Shown: one piece after another, positions 33,216 to 40,730 of the stretch
How the letters are laid out: every line of letters begins with the position of its first letter
How positions within the stretch are numbered: the stretch's first letter is position 1
NCBI RefSeq assembly: GCF_049856295.1
Contig: NZ_JBNDMZ010000013.1
Coordinates: 65,334-129,333 of the forward strand
DNA length: 64,000 bases
Reading direction: 5' to 3'
Source: JB111 sp049856295
Lineage (GTDB): Bacteria; Actinomycetota; Actinomycetes; Actinomycetales; Actinomycetaceae
The notes under the pieces: model-generated
Told to the model about the DNA's origin: nothing
The model's input: only the letters and a program-made list of their open reading frames with translations
The model's database searches: none
Made by a program: the position numbers and the translations under genes

Positions 33216-33750
33216 CGGTGTCGGGGTCGACGCTCCAGGCCAGGGTGAGCAGGTAGCCGTCGGCGTCCTGGAAGGTGCGCGCCGTCGTCGCGCTCGTATC
33301 GACCGGCTCCCAGTCGTCGCCGAGACGGTCGGCGAGCCCGAGAACCTGCTCCTCCGGGTCCGCCGCGTCCATCTGTCCCCGCCCGGTCCACGACACCGGA
33401 CCGCCGGAGCGCCCCGAGCACGCCGTGGTCGCCCCGTTCACCCAGCCGGCGGCCGCGACCGAGCCCGCGTCCACCGGCTCCAGCTCCGCTGCGACCTCGC
33501 GCACCATCGCCTCGACGATCGGCTCCTCGGCGCGCGCGGCCTCGCGGCCGTCGGGGGGTGAGGTCGTTCCAGGATCCCCGGTGCTCGACTCCTCGGTGCC
33601 GTTCTCACCCGTCGGATCCCCGCCCTCCCTCGGCCCGCACGCGCCGAGGCTGACGCCGAGGGCCAGCGCCGCGACCGCGGCCACCATCGAGCGGCGGGTG
33701 GCGTGCGTGGCACGGAGTGCCCCGGCGGTCCGATCGGTCACGGCAGCCAC
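33184..33750 (-). CDS. Small lipoprotein of unknown function
   Basis: A 188-residue protein with a signal peptide and a lipobox (ALGVSLGAC), a Thr/Gly/Ser-rich linker of about 35 residues, then a compact domain containing two cysteines (ATTACSGR and VESPCH) and a beta-rich end (DGYLLTLAWSVDPDTVTVSV). The family is not recognised, but the architecture resembles many actinobacterial surface lipoproteins. The 3' end overlaps the Nudix gene tail to tail. The gene lies 8 bases downstream of the end of the alarmone synthetase, so the two leftward genes are not co-transcribed in that order unless the synthetase is read first. Confidence 0.7.
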   Translation of the reverse strand: MAAVTDRTAGALRATHATRRSMVAAVAALALGVSLGACGPREGGDPTGENGTEESSTGDPGTTSPPDGREAARAEEPIVEAMVREVAAELEPVDAGSVAAAGWVNGATTACSGRSGGPVSWTGRGQMDAADPEEQVLGLADRLGDDWEPVDTSATTARTFQDADGYLLTLAWSVDPDTVTVSVESPCH

Positions 33751-33758
33751 GTCTCTCG

Positions 33759-34682
33759 TCAGATGAACCGGAGCGACGCGGCGCTGCCCGACGCGGTCGC
33801 GTCATCCGGCTTGCTCGCGTCACCGTCCTCGCTCGAGACACCGTGCTCGTCGCCGTCGACGTCAACAGCGCCGTCGACGTCGACCGGTCCGGCTGCCTGC
33901 CCGTCGTCGTGCTCCTCGTTCTCCGCCCCGTCCGGCATCGGCCGGATCTCCTCGCGCAGGCGCCCCATCCGCTCGTCGAGCTCGGTGGCGAGGCGCGCCG
34001 CGTCGTCGAGCTCGCCGAGGAGGTGCTCCGGGATCTCGGCGTCGTACTTGTACTTCAGCTTGTGCTCGACGCTCGCCCAGAAGTCCATGGCGATCGTGCG
34101 GATCTGCAGCTCGACGGGCACGTGCTCGGTGTGTGTCGACAGGAACACCGGCACCTGGACGATGAGGTGGAGCGACCGGTAGCCGTTCGCCTTCGGCTCC
34201 GCGATGTAGTCCTTGACCTGGAGCACCGTGAGGTCGGGCTGCCGCTCGAGCATCTGCGCGATCCAGTAGACGTCGGACACGAAGCTGCACGTGATCCGGA
34301 TCCCGGCGATGTCGAGGATCTGCCGGCGGATCGCGGGCAGCGAGAGCTCGTCGCAGGTCCGCAGCGCCTTGGTCAGCAGGCTCTCGGTCGATTTCAGGCG
34401 CGTCCGCACGTGCTCGATCGGGCTGTAGTCGTGGATCTGCTCGAACTCCTGGCGCAGGATGTCGACCTTGGTGCGGACCTCCTCGATCCCCGCCTGGTAG
34501 TGCATCCGCAGCGCCGCGAAACCGTCGAGCGCCTCGCGCAGCTGCTCGGCGAGGTCCTCCGGGTCGAGCCCCTGGGCGAGCTGCTCGCCGCGGCGCGTGG
34601 CCACGAGGGCACGCAGCTGGTCGGCGGTGCCGGGGACGGACTCGTCGGACGATCCGAGGACGAGCGATCGATCGGTGCGCAT
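33759..34682 (-). CDS. Small alarmone synthetase (GTP pyrophosphokinase family)
   Basis: A 307-residue RelA/SpoT synthetase-domain protein without a hydrolase domain. Helical N-terminus, then SPIEHVRTRLKSTESLLTKALR, DIAGIRITCSFVSDVY, KDYIAEPKANGYRSLHLIVQVPVF and VPVELQIRTIAMDFWASVEHKLKYK. These contain the G-loop substrate residues and the ELQIRT and DFWASVEHK motifs of the RelQ/YjbM class. The enzyme transfers pyrophosphate from ATP to GTP or GDP to make (p)ppGpp. The last 60 residues are Asp/Gly/Val-rich and disordered. The ATG at 34682 follows GAAGGA. It stands with its 3' end beside the lipoprotein gene and diverges from the zinc module. Confidence 0.9.
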   Translation of the reverse strand: MRTDRSLVLGSSDESVPGTADQLRALVATRRGEQLAQGLDPEDLAEQLREALDGFAALRMHYQAGIEEVRTKVDILRQEFEQIHDYSPIEHVRTRLKSTESLLTKALRTCDELSLPAIRRQILDIAGIRITCSFVSDVYWIAQMLERQPDLTVLQVKDYIAEPKANGYRSLHLIVQVPVFLSTHTEHVPVELQIRTIAMDFWASVEHKLKYKYDAEIPEHLLGELDDAARLATELDERMGRLREEIRPMPDGAENEEHDDGQAAGPVDVDGAVDVDGDEHGVSSEDGDASKPDDATASGSAASLRFI

Positions 34683-34815
34683 GGGTCCTTCGTCGGGGGA
34701 GCGGGGCGGTCGTTCGAGGGTAGTCGCGCGGTGGATCTCACGGAGATCGCGCGGGGCGGTCGGTCCGGTACCGAGGGTGCTCCGCGGGTGGGGGCCCCGA
34801 AGCGCACCCTGAACA

Positions 34816-34834
34816 GAGAACGATAATGATTCTC
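34816..34834 (+). promoter_or_regulatory. Zur/Fur-type operator upstream of aztD
   Basis: GAGAACGATAATGATTCTC has perfect outer arms GAGAA/TTCTC and a GATAATGAT core close to the classical Fur/Zur box (14 of 19 positions symmetric). It lies about 75 bases before the aztD start, and a Zur-like repressor gene sits at 37417-37812, so zinc repression is likely. Confidence 0.72.
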
Positions 34835-34909
34835 AGTAGTGTTAGTGTCGCCCGGTCAGCGTCACCGTCCGGAAGGAGCCGGGCCCGCCACCGCGGCGCC
34901 CCACCACCC

Positions 34910-36379
34910 ATGAACACCACCACCGCCCCTCGACGCCGCCGCGCGTTCACCGCGCTCGCCGTCCTCCCGCTCGCCCTTCTCGCGGGCTGCTCCGGCGCCG
35001 CCGAGTCGGGGGAGGACGACGCGCCCGCCACCGACCAGGCCGGAGAGGAATCCACCTCCGGGGACACGGCAGCCACGGACGGGGAGACCTCCTCCGACGA
35101 CGAGACCCCCGCCGACGACGGCCACGACCACGGCGAGGAGGAGGCCGGGGCCGCCACCGAGGCCGCTGCGGCGACGCCCCGGATCGCCCTGACCTACGAC
35201 GGCGGGATCCAGGTTCTCGATGCCACCACCCTCGAGGTGGTCGAGGACATCGAGCTGCCCGGCTTCAACCGCCTCAACCCCGCGGGCGACGGCCGCCACC
35301 TCTACGTCTCGACCACCGGCGGCTTCCAGCTGCTCGACGCCGGTGCCTGGGCCGAGCCGCACGGCGACCACTCGCACTACTACACGGCGCCGCCGGCGCT
35401 GACCGAGACGCTGGTCGAGGCCGACATGCCCGGTCACGTCGTCCCGCACGAGGGCCGCACCGCCCTCTTCGACGACGCCACCGGCCAGGTCGTCGTCCTC
35501 GACTCCTCCGCGGTCGACGACCCCGACGCCGAGACGCGCGACCACACGACCCCCACTGCCCACCACGGCGTGGCGATCGAGCTGACCGACGGCTCCCTCG
35601 TGATCTCCGAGGGCACCGAGGACGCCCGCACCGGCATCCGCGTCCTCGACGGGTCGGGCGAGGAGATCGCCGCCTCCGACGAGTGCCCCGGCGTTCACGG
35701 CGAGGCGACGGCGGCGGACGAGGTCGTCGTCATCGGCTGCGAGGACGGCGCGCTCGTCTACTCCGGCGGCGAGATCACCCACGTCGACAGCCCCGACGAC
35801 TACGGACGCATCGGCAACCAGGCCGGGAGCGACGCCTCCGCGATCGTGCTCGGTGACTACAAGACCGACCCGGACGCCGAGCTCGAGCGTCCCGAGCGCG
35901 TCTCCCTCATCGACACGACGACGAACGAGCTCACCCTCGTCGACCTGCCGTCGAGCTACAGCTTCCGCTCGCTGGCCCGCGGCGACGACGGCGAGGCGCT
36001 CGTGCTCGGCACCGACGGCAACCTGCACGTCATCGACCCCGAGACCGGGGCGATCACCGCGTCCCACCCCGTGGTCGGGCCCTGGGAGGAGCCGGTCGAG
36101 TGGCAGGAGCCCCGGCCCGCGCTCTGGGTGCACGACGGCACCGCGTACGTGACCGAGCCCGCGACGAGCTCGATCCACGCCGTCGACATCCTCACCGGCG
36201 AGGTGTGGAACACCGCCGAGCTCGAGGTCGAGCCGAACGAGGTCAACGGGATCTCCGGCAATGTCGAGGCCGGCTCGTCGGAGTACGGCGGCAGCGAGGA
36301 CGGGCACGACAACGACGACGAGGCGGAGTCCGGCGACGGGCACGACCACGAGCACGACCACGACGACCACGACCACTGA
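34910..36379 (+). CDS. aztD: Zinc metallochaperone-like protein AztD
   Basis: A 489-residue lipoprotein with a signal (AFTALAVLPLALLAGC) followed by a Thr/Asp/Glu-rich linker containing GHDHGEE. The main domain is a beta-propeller with repeated strands (GIQVLDATTLEVVEDIEL, RHLYVSTTGGFQLLDAG), characteristic of AztD, a chaperone that hands zinc to the solute-binding protein AztC. Histidine-rich stretches occur in the propeller (EPHGDHSHYYTAPP) and at the C-terminus (GHDHEHDHDDHDH). The ATG at 34910 is 75 bases after the Zur-like box. aztC follows after a strong hairpin. AztD function is from the family; zinc ligands are inferred from the His-rich parts. Confidence 0.85.
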   Translation: MNTTTAPRRRRAFTALAVLPLALLAGCSGAAESGEDDAPATDQAGEESTSGDTAATDGETSSDDETPADDGHDHGEEEAGAATEAAAATPRIALTYDGGIQVLDATTLEVVEDIELPGFNRLNPAGDGRHLYVSTTGGFQLLDAGAWAEPHGDHSHYYTAPPALTETLVEADMPGHVVPHEGRTALFDDATGQVVVLDSSAVDDPDAETRDHTTPTAHHGVAIELTDGSLVISEGTEDARTGIRVLDGSGEEIAASDECPGVHGEATAADEVVVIGCEDGALVYSGGEITHVDSPDDYGRIGNQAGSDASAIVLGDYKTDPDAELERPERVSLIDTTTNELTLVDLPSSYSFRSLARGDDGEALVLGTDGNLHVIDPETGAITASHPVVGPWEEPVEWQEPRPALWVHDGTAYVTEPATSSIHAVDILTGEVWNTAELEVEPNEVNGISGNVEAGSSEYGGSEDGHDNDDEAESGDGHDHEHDHDDHDH

Positions 36380-36389
36380 TCCGTCACGC

Positions 36390-36422
36390 CGCGGGGCCGG
36401 GTCTCACCGACCCGGCCCCGCG
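36390..36422 (+). terminator. Strong hairpin between aztD and aztC
   Basis: CGCGGGGCCGGGTC and its exact complement make a 14-bp stem with a 5-base loop (TCACC), starting 11 bases after the aztD stop and ending 7 bases before the GGAAGGA of aztC. It may terminate part of the transcripts or stabilise the upstream mRNA. Confidence 0.7.
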
Positions 36423-36441
36423 CCGTCCTGGAAGGAACCCC

Positions 36442-37344
36442 GTTTACCCTCACCACCACCCAACAAGCCAGACCGCCGCCGCGGCGCTCGCCGCCGCGAC
36501 TCTCCTCGCCGCCTGCTCCGGCACCGGCTCCGCGGACCCCGACGAGGACAGCGACACGATCGAGGTGATGGCCGCCTTCTACCCGCTGCAGTTCGTGCTC
36601 GAGACCGTGGGCGGGGAACAGGTCTCGGTCGAGTCCCTCACGCCGCCCGGCGCCGACCCGCACAGCCTCGAGCTCTCGCCCGCGCAGGTGGCCGAGCTCG
36701 AGCAGGTCGACCTCGTCGCCTACGTCCCGGGCCTCCAGGCCGCCACGGACGACGCCATCGGGGCGACGTCGCCGGGCGCCGTGCTCGACGCCGCGGACGC
36801 CGCCGGGGTCGCCGACGACGACCTCGCCCGCGACCCCCACTTCTGGCTCGACCCCACACTCATGGTCCCGCTCGTCGAGGAGGTCGCCGCCACGCTCGCC
36901 GAGCTCGATCCCGCCCACGCCGAGGACTTCGAGGAACGGTCGGCCGGCCTCGTCACCGAGCTGACCGAGCTCGACGACGCCTACACCGAGGGCCTGGCCG
37001 ACTGTGCCGGCGCCACCCTGGTGACCTCCCACGAGGCGTTCGGCTACCTCGCCGACCGGTACGGGCTCGAGCAGGTCGGGATCACCGGGGTCGACCCGGA
37101 GGTCGAACCGTCACCCGCCCGCATCCGCGAGGTCGGCGCAACCGTCCGGGCCGAGGGGGTGCAGACCGTGTACTTCGAGGTGATCGCCGGCCCCGACGTC
37201 GTCGAGGCGCTCGCCGGCGAGGTCGACGTCGCCACCGACGTCCTCGACCCGATCGAGGGCCGGACCGATCCGGAGGCCGACTACGTCGACGTCATGCGGT
37301 CGAACCTCGCCGCGCTCGAGCAGGGGCTCGTCTGCGAGGGCTGA
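36442..37344 (+). CDS. aztC: Zinc ABC-transporter solute-binding protein AztC, anomalous start
   Basis: A cluster A-I solute-binding protein of about 300 residues. The lipoprotein signal ALAAATLLAACSG is followed by VMAAFYPLQFVLETVGGEQVSV, TPPGADPHSLELSP (first zinc His), DPHFWLDP (second), TLVTSHEAFGYLADRYGL (third His) and GITGVDPEVEPSPARI. It has no ATG, GTG or TTG in frame between the aztD stop and the signal peptide. GGAAGGA at 36429 is ideally spaced to a GTT codon at 36442, which I take as the boundary. A mutated GTG, an indel, or a sequence error would explain this. The next in-frame ATG (36568) would remove the signal peptide. Its permease and ATPase (AztB, AztA) are absent from the window. 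Confidence 0.8.
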   Translation, partial: VYPHHHPTSQTAAAALAAATLLAACSGTGSADPDEDSDTIEVMAAFYPLQFVLETVGGEQVSVESLTPPGADPHSLELSPAQVAELEQVDLVAYVPGLQAATDDAIGATSPGAVLDAADAAGVADDDLARDPHFWLDPTLMVPLVEEVAATLAELDPAHAEDFEERSAGLVTELTELDDAYTEGLADCAGATLVTSHEAFGYLADRYGLEQVGITGVDPEVEPSPARIREVGATVRAEGVQTVYFEVIAGPDVVEALAGEVDVATDVLDPIEGRTDPEADYVDVMRSNLAALEQGLVCEG

Positions 37345-37416
37345 GCAGGGGAGCGGTGCGCGTGCGACGCGCCGACCGCCGCCCACGGGCTCAGCTCCCG
37401 CTCGCGGGCCGCGGCG

Positions 37417-37812
37417 TCAGTCGCCGGCGCGCTCCCGGCAGGCCGCGCACCGGCCGTAGATGTCCACCACGTGGCGCACCTTCTCGAAGCCGTGCTGCCG
37501 GGCGACCTCGTCCATCCAGGACTCGTCCGGCGGCTCGACGTCGACCGTCGCCCCGCACGACTCGCACACGAGGTGGTGGTGGTGCCCCACCTCGCACGCC
37601 CGGTACAGGGTCTCGCCGTCCGTGGTCTGCAGCGCGTCGACCTGCCCGAGCGAGACGAGGCGCTTGAGGACCCGGTACACGGTGGCGAGCCCGACCTGAC
37701 GCTCGGAGCCCTGCATCCTGCGGTGCAGCTCCTGGGCGCTGACGAACGTGGAGTCGGCCCCGATGGCCTCCTCCACGGCGGTCTGCTGCCAGGTGCGGCG
37801 CTGGGGGGTCAT
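37417..37812 (-). CDS. zur: Zinc uptake repressor (Fur family)
   Basis: A 131-residue Fur-family regulator. Winged-helix part FVSAQELHRRMQGSERQVGLATVYRVLKRLVSLGQVDAL; dimer domain with HHHHLVCESCGATVDVEPP (regulatory zinc ligands) and a C-terminal CxxC (GRCAACRER). Two CxxC pairs are the structural zinc site typical of Zur/FurB. It converges on aztC and probably represses the box at 34816-34834 when zinc is sufficient. The ATG at 37812 is chosen over a GTG at 37863 that would add 17 unusual residues. Confidence 0.88.
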   Translation of the reverse strand: MTPQRRTWQQTAVEEAIGADSTFVSAQELHRRMQGSERQVGLATVYRVLKRLVSLGQVDALQTTDGETLYRACEVGHHHHLVCESCGATVDVEPPDESWMDEVARQHGFEKVRHVVDIYGRCAACRERAGD

Positions 37813-37868
37813 CGGCCCATCATCGCCGATCGCGGCGCTCGCGTCAGTGGGCGGCGCCACCACCCGGA

Positions 37869-37882
37869 CAGGGGTACCCCTG
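37869..37882. promoter_or_regulatory. Perfect 14-bp palindrome between zur and the septum gene
   Basis: CAGGGGTACCCCTG is exactly self-complementary and lies in the divergent gap between zur and the septum-formation gene, about 57 bases upstream of the zur ATG and 44 before the other gene. It could be an operator or a hairpin. It does not match the Zur-type box, so I do not assign a regulator. Confidence 0.4.
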
Positions 37883-37925
37883 GTCGGTCGGACGGGTGGC
37901 GCGGCCGACTGGCTACGGTGAGCGC

Positions 37926-38789
37926 GTGAACCAGTGGAGCGCGCAGAGTCCCGGCAGCGGTGCGCCGGGCGGCTGGGGGACCGGACAGGTCCCGCAGGGC
38001 GGCGGCTACGCCCAGGGTGGGTGGTCCGGCGGCGACCCCACGCAGGGCGTGCCGTACGGGACCACGCCGAACGAGCCGTACGGTGCCGCCCCGGCGCCCT
38101 ACTCCGCCGTGCCGGCCGGCGCCTACCAGTCGCCGCAGGGGTCGGGCGGCGGTCCCTGGGGCGGGGGCGGACCCGACGACGGGAACCGCGCCGTCTACGT
38201 CGTGCTCGCGATCGCGGCGGTGCTCGTCGTCGTGCTCGTCGTGGTCGGGCTGTTCGTCCACCGCAGCTTCACGTCCACGGCGGGGACCCCGACCGAGACC
38301 ACCTCGCCCGGCCCGGCACCCGGCCCCGGCGGGGGGACGACGACGGAACCCCCGCAGACGACCGAGCCGCCGGCGCCGACCGCACCGCCCGGGGTCGAGG
38401 AGTCGGGGGCGACGACCGTGTTCGACATCGACGTCGGCAACTGCGCCCTCTACTCCGACTACACCGCACTCTCGAACGACCTCGTCCTCACGCCGTGCGC
38501 GGAGCCCCATTTCATGGAGTTCTACCACGTGTTCGACGTCCCGGACCGGGAGGAGTTCCCGGGCGTGGACGGCATCCACGCCGAGGCGCAGGAGGGGTGC
38601 CGGGTCGCGTGGGACGCCCTGCCGGAGCCCTCACTCGACCTCGCCCGCGTCGAGCTGTCGACCCTCGCCCCGTCCCAGAGGACCTGGGACAACGGCGACC
38701 GCGAGGTGCTGTGCGTGGCCCGGACCGTCGACGAGACCGACTCGCTCCAGGGCAACTTCCAGGACGGTTCGGCCGTCCTCACCTCGTGA
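37926..38789 (+). CDS. Membrane protein with septum-formation domain
   Basis: A 287-residue single-pass protein. Residues 1-95 are Gly/Pro/Gln/Tyr-rich and cytoplasmic, like many actinobacterial DUF4190-type tails. One helix (VVLAIAAVLVVVLVVVGLFV) follows, then a Thr/Pro linker and an external domain with the septum-formation motif: FDIDVGNCALYSD, LTPCAEPHFMEFYHVFDV, EGCRVAWDAL, TWDNGDREVLCVA. Four cysteines give two likely disulfides. The family is linked to septum formation in corynebacteria, by similarity. The GTG at 37926 is the only plausible start. A longer relative is encoded next. Confidence 0.78.
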   Translation: MNQWSAQSPGSGAPGGWGTGQVPQGGGYAQGGWSGGDPTQGVPYGTTPNEPYGAAPAPYSAVPAGAYQSPQGSGGGPWGGGGPDDGNRAVYVVLAIAAVLVVVLVVVGLFVHRSFTSTAGTPTETTSPGPAPGPGGGTTTEPPQTTEPPAPTAPPGVEESGATTVFDIDVGNCALYSDYTALSNDLVLTPCAEPHFMEFYHVFDVPDREEFPGVDGIHAEAQEGCRVAWDALPEPSLDLARVELSTLAPSQRTWDNGDREVLCVARTVDETDSLQGNFQDGSAVLTS

Positions 38790-38907
38790 GCGCGCCGCGC
38801 GCGGGCGGCAGTGCGCCACCCGTCGTGCCGGCGGTGGCGGCAGGCATGGGGAGCGCAACCCATCACCCGCGCTGCCGATCGTTCGCCGCGTTATCTATCG
38901 TCGCTCC

Positions 38908-40716
38908 GTGACTCCCGGCTCCGCGCGCCTCCGCGACGGTCGGACCGCGCCCGCGCGGACCGGCCGGGCCGACGCGCACCCCGATCCCGCCCCGCGCGGC
39001 GAGGGCCGTCCGGGCGACGCGCAGACGCCGGACGAGGCGAGCCCCCACGCGTCGGCGCCGGACGAGCCGATCCGGGGCGGATCGGCGACGAACGGCGCCG
39101 CGTCGGTCGGCACCGCGGCGAACGACAGCCCGACGGACGAGAACCCGCCCGACGACGACCTGCCCGTCGAGCGCGCCCAGGTGCCCCTGCCGCCGGGCGC
39201 CGGCTGGCCGGCCCTTCGTACCGTCCCTGCCGCCGGCGGGGGCGCCGCGGACGGGCCGCAGGGCGGCACGGTCGACCCTGCGGCGGGGCGTCCGCACGTC
39301 GACGCCGACCCGCGAGCGGGAGCCGCCGCAGCCACCGACGACGCACCGGGCGACGCGTCCACCAGGTCCCGTTTCGCGCCCACGGCGGACTCCCCGCCGT
39401 CGGCGCCGCCGGGCGTCGCCTCGCGTCGAGGCTCCGGCGCCCGCCCGGCGCCCCTGCCCGGGACCGCGCGCCCGGCCCCGCGCGGCGCCCGCACCCCGTC
39501 CGCAGCGGACGAGCTGCGCAGCCTCGCCGACCGCCCCGCGGCGCCGGACGAGGACCCGCAGTCGACCCACACCGGACCGACCGCGCGCCGCGCGCTCCCG
39601 CGCACCGTCTTCCACGGGCTCCAGCCCCGCACCTCGCGCGCGCGTCCCGACCAGGCCAGCCCCAGCGCGGTGCCCACCTCCGTCGAGATCGACGGTCCCG
39701 GCGAGAGCGCGGCCCGCGCGGACGACGCGCGCGGCGGGGCGGGCGCGGCCGTGGGTCTGCCCCGCATGTCCGACGACGCCCCAGCGCGGACCGCCACCGG
39801 CGGCGCGCACGCCTGGCGGGACGCCCCGCCTCCGGGGGCGCCGCCATCGGGCCGCGCCCGTCCGGGCTCACCGGGCCGGCGGCGCCGGACGACGCGCCTG
39901 CTCGCGGCCGCCGCCGCCTTCGTCGTCGTGGCCGCCGTGGGGTGGACGACCTTCGCCTCCCTCGGCAGCGGCGACGACCTCTCGAGCAACCTCGGGCAGG
40001 CGCCGGCGGCCCCCGAGGCCACCGAGGCCCCGGCGGCCCCCGAGGCCCCCGGCGCCGCCGACTCCGAGCCGGACGGCGCGGCTCCCGCCCCGGCCGAGGA
40101 GGAGTCGGAGGAGGATGCCGAGGAGGAGACGGAGCTCGGCGGCGCGGACAGCGACGCCGACAGCGGTGTGGACAGCGATGCGGATGCCGACGGCGGGACC
40201 GAGGACGAGCCCACCCGGGCGCCGGGAGATCCGTACGCCCCGCCGGGCATCCGGCGCGGCGGCGGCATGGAGCTGCGCCCCGAGAGCAGGCCCGAGCGGC
40301 TCGGGAGTTCCGGCGACCTCGAGGTCGGCGACTGTCTGACGGCCGCGGCGCTCGCCGACCGGTCCGGGATGACCGTGGTGGTCCCGTGCGACGAGCCCTT
40401 CCAGGTGCAGGTCGTCGGCGAGACGACCCTCGCGGGCGACACCTGGCCGGGCGAGACCGCGATCCTGCGGCAGTCGGCCGAGACGTGCTCCCGGATCGTC
40501 GACTCCGAGGCGCCTCCGGGGCTCGCTGACGTCGGTGAGGTCGACGTGGTGGCGCTTCCGCCGACGGCCGAGACCTTCGCGGACGGCGACCGCACGATCC
40601 TCTGCGCCGTGACGACGACCAGCGACACCGAGTGGTTCGACGGCTCGCTCCTCGACGAGGATCCCGCCGCGGACGCGGGCAGCGGCCCCTCCTCGGACCC
40701 CGGGGCGGGCGGCTAG
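38908..40716 (+). CDS. Large septum-formation-like membrane protein
   Basis: A 602-residue protein. Residues 1-325 are a disordered, Pro/Ala/Asp-rich cytoplasmic region, one helix (LLAAAAAFVVVAAVGWTTF) is near 335, then an Ala/Pro/Glu linker and an external domain with LEVGDCLTAAALAD, VVPCDEPFQVQVV, ETCSRIVD and DGDRTILCAV. The four cysteines and the order match the preceding protein, so they are probably paralogues. TATCTA at 38892 is a good -10 with GTG only 10 bases later, so transcripts may be nearly leaderless. The gene precedes prfB, ftsE and ftsX, which supports a cell-division role. An opposite-strand reading has no domain support. Confidence 0.72.
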   Translation: MTPGSARLRDGRTAPARTGRADAHPDPAPRGEGRPGDAQTPDEASPHASAPDEPIRGGSATNGAASVGTAANDSPTDENPPDDDLPVERAQVPLPPGAGWPALRTVPAAGGGAADGPQGGTVDPAAGRPHVDADPRAGAAAATDDAPGDASTRSRFAPTADSPPSAPPGVASRRGSGARPAPLPGTARPAPRGARTPSAADELRSLADRPAAPDEDPQSTHTGPTARRALPRTVFHGLQPRTSRARPDQASPSAVPTSVEIDGPGESAARADDARGGAGAAVGLPRMSDDAPARTATGGAHAWRDAPPPGAPPSGRARPGSPGRRRRTTRLLAAAAAFVVVAAVGWTTFASLGSGDDLSSNLGQAPAAPEATEAPAAPEAPGAADSEPDGAAPAPAEEESEEDAEEETELGGADSDADSGVDSDADADGGTEDEPTRAPGDPYAPPGIRRGGGMELRPESRPERLGSSGDLEVGDCLTAAALADRSGMTVVVPCDEPFQVQVVGETTLAGDTWPGETAILRQSAETCSRIVDSEAPPGLADVGEVDVVALPPTAETFADGDRTILCAVTTTSDTEWFDGSLLDEDPAADAGSGPSSDPGAGG

Positions 40717-40722
40717 TAGAGT
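40717..40722 (+). promoter_or_regulatory. Leaderless promoter of prfB
   Basis: TAGAGT is followed by 8 bases and then the GTG of prfB, so transcription should begin at or within 1-2 bases of the start codon. No ribosome site precedes the GTG, which agrees with leaderless translation common in actinobacteria. Confidence 0.6.
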
Positions 40723-40730
40723 CGGCCCTC

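Noticed and set aside
38863..39810. Minus-strand frame opposite the disordered part of the large septum-formation-like protein
   Set aside because: The plus frame continues into a membrane helix and a cysteine-rich domain shared with its neighbour, whereas the minus frame has no recognisable feature.
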